Shown here in pieces: positions 16,698 through 21,690 of a stretch of DNA of 34,930 bases. Every line of letters starts with the position of its first letter. The stretch's first letter is position 1. Below the pieces are notes generated by a model. It was not told where the DNA came from. It worked only from the letters and a program-made list of their open reading frames with translations, and did not search any database. Source of the DNA: a bacterium (GTDB taxonomy: Bacteria > Patescibacteriota > Minisyncoccia > Phycocordibacterales > UBA12088); assembly GCA_003252295.1 (NCBI GenBank), contig QKEV01000017.1, positions 1-34,930 of the forward strand. Reading direction: 5' to 3'. The position numbers and the translations under genes were made by a program.

Positions 16698-17156
16698 ATG
16701 GATAGACCAAAAAACGGTGTGCAGTTTAGCTGGCATTTTCTTGTGTGCTGCCTTGAAATAAGACACAAGATTGGACACATCAGTGATGATGATTACTGGG
16801 TACTGAAGAGGTGTATATCTGAAAACAAGTATCCGGAAGATTGGCGCATACTGAGGTGTTTTCCTGCCCCCTTTAGTGAGATGCAAAATGAGTATGGTGA
16901 TTACTCCTTACCAACAGCACGAAAGTACTGGAGAAGGGATCACAAAGAACCTGATGTCATGTCACCCGTATATGAGGTACGAATCGTTAGTATTCGTAAG
17001 TTTACCGATGAACTCACTCTTTTAAAGGTGTACACACTGAACAACAAACTTAAAACTGGCGGAAGAGAGACATACGTTTCAAACTGTTTTAACAAAGACC
17101 TTGCACAGGCGGATGTGTGGCTTATACACGGTAACGTGCTGGTTGAACCAGCCTAG
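16698..17156 (+). CDS. Hypothetical protein
   Basis: The 152-residue product is mixed alpha/beta with an aromatic N-terminal part (VQFSWHFLVCCLEIRHKIGH) and a C-terminal strand-rich part (VYEVRIVSIRKF, ADVWLIHGNVLVEPA). It has no signal peptide or membrane helix. I recognise no family. It is preceded by a GGAG Shine-Dalgarno and followed by a clear terminator, and sits between the DUF6390-like gene and the hydrogenase maturation protease. Confidence 0.7.
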   Translation: MDRPKNGVQFSWHFLVCCLEIRHKIGHISDDDYWVLKRCISENKYPEDWRILRCFPAPFSEMQNEYGDYSLPTARKYWRRDHKEPDVMSPVYEVRIVSIRKFTDELTLLKVYTLNNKLKTGGRETYVSNCFNKDLAQADVWLIHGNVLVEPA

Positions 17157-17173
17157 CACCTGAACTCATGGAG

Positions 17174-17209
17174 AGCACCCACGACAATGTTGTGGGTGCT
17201 ACATTTTTT
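17174..17209 (+). terminator. Intrinsic terminator after the 16698 gene
   Basis: AGCACCCAC and GTGGGTGCT form a perfect 9-bp stem around a 9-nt loop, followed by ACATTTTTT. It ends the 15917-17156 transcript. Confidence 0.8.
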
Positions 17210-17217
17210 ACTATACT
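17191..17217 (+). promoter_or_regulatory. Promoter of the maturation protease gene, overlapping the terminator
   Basis: TTGTGG lies in the right arm of the terminator and TATACT (17212-17217) follows with a spacer of about 16 bp. The -35 and the terminator thus share bases. Confidence 0.45.
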
Positions 17218-17258
17218 TGTACCATGCATCCCATTAGAAATTACCTGAAGACACTACC

Positions 17259-17675
17259 ATGACCACAGAACAAAAAAATAACCAAGGTACTGAGATTTCT
17301 AACGGGACAAGAATTTTTATTTTTGGTAATCCGAACGTAGAGATTGATTCCCTACCCGTTAAGCTACTTCCTAGGCTTAAGCAGGTCTTCCCAGAACACA
17401 CCTTTACCATACTCGACCCGAACGAGGAGTGGGAGGTACCACAACACATGAACATCATTGATACGATCGTTGGCATAGATACCATCACCATTTTTGACTC
17501 ACTTGATGTGTTTATGCAGACACCAAAGATGACCTGTCACGACTTTGATGCCTACACCAACCTCCTCTTCCTCAAAAAACTTGGCAGGATCACCTCGGTA
17601 CGGATACTCGGTATACCACCACAAACGGAGGAGGAAACGGTACTCAAGGCATTGAAAGAATTTTTAGAAAAGTAA
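17259..17675 (+). CDS. [NiFe] hydrogenase maturation protease (HybD/FrhD-like)
   Basis: This 138-residue protein fits the peptidase family that trims the C-terminal tail of the hydrogenase large subunit after nickel insertion. Visible are IFIFGNPNVEIDSLPVKLLP (the GNP...D motif with the metal-binding acidic residue), the LDPNEEW strand, IIDTIVGIDTITIFDSLD, and HDFDAYTNLLFLKKLG with the second metal ligand His, followed by VRILGIPPQT. The large subunit in this window (19704-21005) has the matching DPCMSCAAH-plus-tail substrate. The first ~15 residues are a polar extension. No hypABCDEF genes are in the window. Confidence 0.85.
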   Translation: MTTEQKNNQGTEISNGTRIFIFGNPNVEIDSLPVKLLPRLKQVFPEHTFTILDPNEEWEVPQHMNIIDTIVGIDTITIFDSLDVFMQTPKMTCHDFDAYTNLLFLKKLGRITSVRILGIPPQTEEETVLKALKEFLEK

Positions 17676-17733
17676 ACCACAAAGGTCTCTAAGACAGAAC
17701 CGTGTTGTTTTCTTAACGTTGTATGATACTCTA

Positions 17734-18004
17734 CCATGCAGCATGTGATGCTGTTACCGAGAGCAGCTCGCAGTATCATGCACACGGACTCACTCTGTTA
17801 GCATTGTGACCCAATTGATACGGGTGAACCTTGCAAAGGCACAACACCGCACACACTTGCAGTATGGTAACCCAAATAGCGGCGAGCGAACGGGTATTGT
17901 AACGAGTGGTAGTTGACACTAACGGTACTTTTGCCGAAGTGTGCCAGGCACAGGTCTGGAACAACGTGAGTGGCCGCTCCCTACTGTGGAGCGGCTTTCT
18001 TTTT
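17734..18004 (+). ncRNA. Candidate structured RNA A with a 23S-rRNA-like loop
   Basis: No reading frame explains this region. A possible -10 (TATGAT, 17722-17727) precedes it. The 5' part folds into GCATG/ATGCTG pairing CAGTAT/CATGC with a 2-nt bulge (17741-17781) and an inner CGAG-AGCAG-CTCG hairpin. At 17870-17895 a stem ACCC/GGGT presents AAATAGCGGCGAGCGAAC, matching the conserved AGTAGCGGCGAGCGAAC loop of 23S rRNA domain I. Small hairpins TAGT-TGAC-ACTA and TGTG-CCAGG-CACA follow, then a strong terminator (17973-18004: GCCGCTCC...GGAGCGGC plus T-run). RNA B at 18670 shares this architecture. Confidence 0.6.
17973..18004 (+). terminator. Intrinsic terminator of RNA A
   Basis: GCCGCTCC and GGAGCGGC form a perfect 8-bp GC-rich stem with a 7-nt loop (CTACTGT), followed by TTTCTTTTT. 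This is a strong plus-strand terminator with no protein gene just upstream. Confidence 0.85.
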
Positions 18005-18087
18005 ACAACGTATTACAACAAAATTGCTTCAGTCTATATATTCAACACTTACCACAGATATCGCACCTGAAGTGAGCCATGCAGATC

Positions 18088-18135
18088 AGGTACATAATTA
18101 GGTATATAATTAATTATGTACCTAATTATATACCT
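18088..18135. promoter_or_regulatory. 48-bp palindrome of four interleaved 12-mers (operator-like)
   Basis: Four abutting 12-mers, AGGTACATAATT, AGGTATATAATT, AATTATGTACCT and AATTATATACCT, fill the site. The first is the perfect inverse of the third and the second of the fourth. As a whole it is a 24+24 bp inverted repeat with two imperfect pairs. It ends one base before the -35 of the 18228 gene, the classic place for a regulator binding site. Confidence 0.7.
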
Positions 18136-18136
18136 A

Positions 18137-18164
18137 TTGACTTTTCAAACTCACACGGCATACT
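18137..18164 (+). promoter_or_regulatory. Promoter of the 18228 gene
   Basis: TTGACT (18137-18142) and CATACT (18159-18164) have a 16-bp spacer and directly follow the 48-bp palindrome. The leader would be ~55 nt and ends in the strong ribosome-binding site GAGGAGGAG. Confidence 0.6.
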
Positions 18165-18227
18165 CACACTCAGGACTAAAAGCACCATTACATAGCACCA
18201 TACACTCAAACATGAGGAGGAGATGGT

Positions 18228-18581
18228 ATGTGGAGTAAAATTACATGGAGCAACCCACCACCTAAACATGCAAAGGAGGTTGTTATTTTCTTCACCGTTG
18301 ATGATGGTAACAATGAACCAACTGTGAGAATAAAAGCAGACTGCTCATTTGAAGAACTACTCTTCCTATTTGGAAGGTGGAGCCAACATGTTCAATATCA
18401 TCCGGCGAAAGAACTTAAACCCAATCCAACCAGAGGCAACGTGTTTTGTATTGGCCTCTACTTCTACAACAACGAACACCCTGTAGAAGTGCGCAGCGAT
18501 ATTGGTGACGATACACGTAGAGATGAGTACATCAGGAAAACTCTCGACATGTTGTTTTTTGGAGAAGCTAAACTTGCATGA
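18228..18581 (+). CDS. Hypothetical small protein under a palindromic operator
   Basis: The 117-residue product has no membrane helix or signal peptide. Visible segments are KEVVIFFTVDDG, a strand with FEELLFLFGRWSQHVQYH, and FCIGLYFYNNEHPVEVRSDI. It is probably a small alpha/beta protein; I recognise no family. A strong Shine-Dalgarno (GAGGAGGAGATGGT before ATG 18228), a clean promoter, an upstream palindrome and a downstream terminator make it a well-isolated, probably regulated transcription unit. It lies between the two candidate RNAs A and B. Confidence 0.75.
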   Translation: MWSKITWSNPPPKHAKEVVIFFTVDDGNNEPTVRIKADCSFEELLFLFGRWSQHVQYHPAKELKPNPTRGNVFCIGLYFYNNEHPVEVRSDIGDDTRRDEYIRKTLDMLFFGEAKLA

Positions 18582-18607
18582 TAGTGGTAACTTGCCTGCA
18601 AATCATA

Positions 18608-18645
18608 AACCCTCAGTATTCTGTACTACTGAGGGTTGCTTTTTG
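18608..18645 (+). terminator. Intrinsic terminator of the 18228 gene
   Basis: AACCCTCAGTA and TACTGAGGGTT form a perfect 11-bp stem with an 8-nt loop, followed by GCTTTTT. The T-run overlaps the -35 of the RNA B promoter. Confidence 0.85.
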
Positions 18646-18663
18646 TACACGTATGACTATACT
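18636..18663 (+). promoter_or_regulatory. Promoter of candidate RNA B
   Basis: TTGCTT (18636-18641) and TATACT (18658-18663) are 16 bp apart. The predicted start is near 18670, with no open reading frame following on this strand. Confidence 0.55.
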
Positions 18664-18669
18664 CCATTT

Positions 18670-18915
18670 TAGTAACTGGGCAGCGTCGGCACCTACAGAT
18701 ACGCTCCAGTTTTATAGCCTTTGCTTGTATTGAGTTACCTAGATCTCGGCGTGAGCTGTAGGAATTGACTCAAGACACACCTGCGAACTATGTCCACTCC
18801 AGTAGCGACGAGCGAACGGGTGCGCGCTTGTTTTACAAGTGAAAAAGCATACACGTGGCAGGTACTACCTGCAGCAAAGGTACACCGCCTTCCTTTACGG
18901 GAGGCGGTTTGTTGC
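18670..18915 (+). ncRNA. Candidate structured RNA B with a 23S-rRNA-like loop
   Basis: The region has its own promoter and terminator and no credible reading frame. The 5' helix AACTGG-(GC)-AGCGT pairs ACGCT-CCAGTT (18674-18711), again an 11-bp helix with a 2-nt bulge. Its loop contains CCTACAG (18692-18698), complementary to CTGTAGG at 18756-18762, a possible pseudoknot. The stem CACTC/GGGTG (18795-18822) presents CAGTAGCGACGAGCGAAC, nearly identical to the 23S rRNA loop. Hairpins CTTGT-TTT-ACAAG and GCAGGT-ACT-ACCTGC follow, then a terminator at 18885-18907. It parallels RNA A element by element while the helices differ in sequence. Confidence 0.62.
18885..18910 (+). terminator. Intrinsic terminator of RNA B
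   Basis: CCGCCTTCC and GGGAGGCGG pair (9 bp, one G-T) around TTTAC and are followed by TTTGTTG. The plus-strand orientation matches RNA B. Confidence 0.7.
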
Positions 18916-18947
18916 TTCATAAAACAAAGGTGATACCCCACATATAT

Positions 18948-19042
18948 AACTGCTGCCGCAAGTTTGACCTATGTCTTAGACACATGTTTGCATATCTAGA
19001 TGATATGTACCTGGAACGCCTGGCAGCAGTTTTTTGTTTTTT
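18948..19042 (+). ncRNA. Third structured element, long closed hairpin with T-run
   Basis: AACTGCTGCC (18948-18957) pairs perfectly with GGCAGCAGTT (19022-19031), enclosing about 64 nt that contain CATATC-TAGAT-GATATG. TTTTGTTTTTT follows. It may be a small RNA ending in its own terminator, or an extended terminator for RNA B and the convergent gene. No promoter is clear. Confidence 0.35.
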
Positions 19043-19060
19043 AACTAATGAAGATAACGT

Positions 19061-19570
19061 TTATTTTTTCTCTGCCTGTACCGTACTTAGCATTGCATGG
19101 AGTTTGTTATATTTTTCCCAAAAAGCTTCGTCCTCAAATATTTCTGCAAACTGCTTCATGTTACCTTTAGAAAAAGTGAGTTTATCTGCTGAAGTAATTT
19201 CTTCTACCTGTCTTCTATCTATCTGCTTAAGGTACATCTTTTCTGCAGCTGTCGCTATTGTTCTTTTTAGTACTGAATTTTCAACAGTGGTCACACCCTC
19301 AGGTACCGCATCAAGGTGTTCACTTCGCAATGCCAACTCTCCCAAAATTGCAATTCTGTACTCCTGTTTTAGATCTGGTAGTCCTAGTGCTCGCTTTAAT
19401 ACCTCTCGAGGTGCCTTTGTTGCAAATGCCTCATCGTAAAAAGCATCATAAATCAAACCTTGCAACGCCACATCTTCCTCTGGAATTTTTCCAGACTCAA
19501 CAACACCTACTTCTTGTGGCATCTCGTTACCATCTTTAGGATCTGATATTTCTGGTACTTTCTCACTCAT
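19061..19570 (-). CDS. Hypothetical helical protein
   Basis: The 169-residue product has a polar, acidic, probably disordered N-terminus (about 1-35) and a mostly helical remainder with segments such as LQGLIYDAFYDEAFATKAP, ILGELALRSEHLDAV and MKQFAEIFEDEAFWEKYNKLH. It has no signal peptide, membrane helix or cysteine. I recognise no family. It lies just downstream of the hydrogenase large-subunit gene on the same strand but behind a terminator hairpin and its own possible promoter. Confidence 0.7.
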   Translation of the reverse strand: MSEKVPEISDPKDGNEMPQEVGVVESGKIPEEDVALQGLIYDAFYDEAFATKAPREVLKRALGLPDLKQEYRIAILGELALRSEHLDAVPEGVTTVENSVLKRTIATAAEKMYLKQIDRRQVEEITSADKLTFSKGNMKQFAEIFEDEAFWEKYNKLHAMLSTVQAEKK

Positions 19571-19610
19571 ATTAAAATTTTTTAACCACTAAATATCCCT
19601 TTCTATAAAA

Positions 19611-19654
19611 AGTATAGTACTCTAAAACTAAGTCAACCCCGCTAACGCGGGGTT
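19611..19654 (-). promoter_or_regulatory. Hydrogenase terminator hairpin fused to a possible promoter
   Basis: On the minus strand AACCCCGC-GTTA-GCGGGGTT (19654-19635) is a perfect 8-bp hairpin after the hydrogenase genes. The final TT of the hairpin begins TTGACT (19636-19631), and TATACT follows (19616-19611). The spacer is only 14 bp, so the promoter reading is uncertain. Confidence 0.45.
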
Positions 19655-19703
19655 GGTGCTTATGTAATATTGAGATTAACCCCGCCACAGCGAGATTCCA
19701 CAC

Positions 19704-21005
19704 TTACTTTATATCAAGCTCAACCTTCAAAAAGTGTGCAGCACAACTCATACATGGGTCATAGGCACGAATGAGCTTTTCAAGCTCCCAGGTAATCTTT
19801 TCCTCATCAGTGATACCCTGCGCGACGAGCTCCTCAACGAGTCGTCCGCAGTCTTCTTCTATGTTTATCTGGTTCTGCCCTGTCGGTACAATCACCTCAC
19901 CATCCTTGATGGTGCCATCCTCTGCTACATTTATCTTGTGGTAGAGTGCGCCACGTGGAGCTTCCACCACACCAATACCTGTCGCTGCTCGCATCGGCTT
20001 TTTGATAACCTCCTCTTTCACTATCTTGTTGTTCTCGAGGAGTTCTATTGCTTCATCTACTGAATGCACCACCTCTATCGCCTGTGCGAGGTTGTTATGG
20101 AAGACATTGGTTGATGGGAAGAGGTCGAGCGCACTCTTGCATGACTCCTGCGTATTTTTATGCAACCTGTCACGCGCTATGTTCATACGTGCAAGTGCTC
20201 CCACCATGTATGCATCACCCTTGTACTGGTACGCACTCGCCTGTGAGTACGGTAGCACCACATGGTCCACGAGTTCACGGTAGAGCTTCTCGTCATACTC
20301 CTCACCCTTACTCGTCACTATCTTACCCTCAATGTAACCGTAGCTGTTGAGAGGCAAGAGTGCCATGTAGTCAGTATGCCTATCAAAGTGAAAATCACAC
20401 TTCTCAAACTCGGTCACGAGACGAAGTGTCGCTTCACGAATACTCTTTAGTTTCTCTATTGCAGTCGCCACTTCCTCCTCGCTCGGGAACTTGATGAAGC
20501 CACCAATTGTTGGGAACATGGCATGAATAGAACGTCCCGCAATAATCGTCGCAAGATAGTTCCCTGCCGCTTTTATATCAAAGGCGTCATGCAAGAGTTG
20601 GTTCTGGTGCTCATCATTCTCGTCAAAGTCGAGGAACGCATCCTTTTCATACATATCAGGTAAGCAGAACAGGTAGAGATGGAGTGCATGGTCACGTATC
20701 GTGAGACCATGCATGGTGAGCGAACGAAGCATCTTCGTCTGCTCTGACGGCTGTATGTCGAGCGCCATTTCACATGCCTCAATAGCAGCGAGCACATGTG
20801 CGTTTGAACAGGTACCACAGATACGTGAGAGGTGTGAAGGAACCGCAAGAATACTCTTCCCCTTGAGTGCCTCGGTAAAGAAGCGTTTGTACTCCTCTGT
20901 CTTGAACTGCACCTTGGTTGCCTTACCATCCTCTACGGTTATGGAAAGTGATGCATCACCCTCAATCTTGGTGATATGTTCAAGATCTATGTTTATCATG
21001 TGCAT
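19704..21005 (-). CDS. [NiFe] hydrogenase large (catalytic) subunit
   Basis: This subunit carries the NiFe active site for reversible H2 oxidation. The 433 residues have both nickel-binding motifs, RICGTCSNAH (Cys63, Cys66) and DPCMSCAAH (Cys418, Cys421). The nine residues after His424 (FLKVELDIK) are the tail expected to be removed by the protease at 17259. The short tail and overall shape suggest a cytoplasmic group 3 enzyme (3b or F420-type relatives). The class is inference. The frame starts 2 nt after the small-subunit stop, so the two are translated together. An alternative ATG lies two codons downstream. Confidence 0.95.
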   Translation of the reverse strand: MHMINIDLEHITKIEGDASLSITVEDGKATKVQFKTEEYKRFFTEALKGKSILAVPSHLSRICGTCSNAHVLAAIEACEMALDIQPSEQTKMLRSLTMHGLTIRDHALHLYLFCLPDMYEKDAFLDFDENDEHQNQLLHDAFDIKAAGNYLATIIAGRSIHAMFPTIGGFIKFPSEEEVATAIEKLKSIREATLRLVTEFEKCDFHFDRHTDYMALLPLNSYGYIEGKIVTSKGEEYDEKLYRELVDHVVLPYSQASAYQYKGDAYMVGALARMNIARDRLHKNTQESCKSALDLFPSTNVFHNNLAQAIEVVHSVDEAIELLENNKIVKEEVIKKPMRAATGIGVVEAPRGALYHKINVAEDGTIKDGEVIVPTGQNQINIEEDCGRLVEELVAQGITDEEKITWELEKLIRAYDPCMSCAAHFLKVELDIK

Positions 21006-21006
21006 A

Positions 21007-21516
21007 CTACGCTTCTTTATTACCTGCTAATTCTGGTCGCAGCTCTGCTACCAAACCATTCACTGCATCTACAAACATTTTTTCATTCATGGGACATCCT
21101 GGTACTGAGGCATCTACCTCTACCACATCAGCAACTTTCTTCACTTCAGGGAGTGCACCAAACCTATCTACGAGAAACTGTATCGCCTCCTTCTGCTCAG
21201 GGGTGAACGTGTTACGCTGGCTCGCTGGCATACCTGTCACCGCACAAGCTCCTACCGCAACCACCTTCTTGCTTCGGCTGCGTATATCCTTGAGCTTCTC
21301 CTCATGCTCGGGACTTGCTATCGCTCCCTCAATAAAGGCAATATCAAACTCATCGTATATATTGTTCTTCTTGAGCACTTTTACGTGACGAAAATCAAAA
21401 ATCTTCTTCCACTCCTGCCAGTGATCATTTAAAAGCTCCGTGAAGGTAATAGTGTTGTCCTCGGAGCAAGAGAAGACAAACCATCCTATCTTTATTTTCT
21501 CGAAATCAGTTTCCAT
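21007..21516 (-). CDS. [NiFe] hydrogenase small subunit
   Basis: The small subunit holds the proximal Fe-S cluster that passes electrons from the NiFe site. The 169 residues show FVFSCSEDNTITFTELLND (Cys17), a VVAVGACAVTG strand (Cys91) and VPGCPMNEKMFVDAV (Cys141). A typical proximal cluster uses a CxxC pair plus the GxC and PGCP cysteines. Here only one cysteine is present in the first motif, with Ser, Glu and Asp next to it. Its length is that of group 3 delta subunits, without extra ferredoxin domains. No beta or gamma diaphorase-type subunit genes flank it. Confidence 0.93.
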   Translation of the reverse strand: METDFEKIKIGWFVFSCSEDNTITFTELLNDHWQEWKKIFDFRHVKVLKKNNIYDEFDIAFIEGAIASPEHEEKLKDIRSRSKKVVAVGACAVTGMPASQRNTFTPEQKEAIQFLVDRFGALPEVKKVADVVEVDASVPGCPMNEKMFVDAVNGLVAELRPELAGNKEA

Positions 21517-21541
21517 TCCTAATGTTGTTAGCTGCTAAAGT

Positions 21542-21553
21542 ATGTAAATACAT
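21542..21553. promoter_or_regulatory. Small inverted repeat upstream of the hydrogenase genes
   Basis: ATGTA-AA-TACAT is a short palindrome about 30 bp upstream of the hydrogenase small-subunit ATG. A minus-strand TAGTAT lies nearby (about 21565-21570). It could be a regulator site but is short enough to be chance. Confidence 0.25.
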
Positions 21554-21607
21554 GTACCTTCCTAATACTACCAAACAAGGGCTACTTGACGCACTCACCT
21601 AATACAG

Positions 21608-21635
21608 TTGACGTTCGTATTTTTATACCTACTAT
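21608..21635 (+). promoter_or_regulatory. Promoter of the phosphorylase-like gene
   Basis: TTGACG (21608-21613) and TACTAT (21630-21635) have a 16-bp spacer. The ~50-nt leader ends with AAGGGGGAT, a strong ribosome-binding site before ATG 21691. Confidence 0.6.
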
Positions 21636-21690
21636 AGTGAGCAGATAGCTAAGAACGTTACATCAACCATAAAAAACAAGGGGGATAGCA

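Noticed and set aside
17552-17964. Minus-strand frames over the maturation protease end and RNA A
   Set aside because: No ribosome-binding sites, odd Cys/Arg/Ser-rich composition, and they run antisense to a good gene or to structured RNA.
17941-17975. SRP RNA-like segment (CAGGTCTGGAAC) in RNA A
   Set aside because: The full domain IV loop pattern of SRP RNA is not present, and RNA B has nothing similar at the same place.
17870-18822. A fragment of a real 23S rRNA gene
   Set aside because: Only the ~19-nt loop and its closing stem match. Neighbouring domain I sequence is absent, and each copy has its own terminator within ~110 nt.
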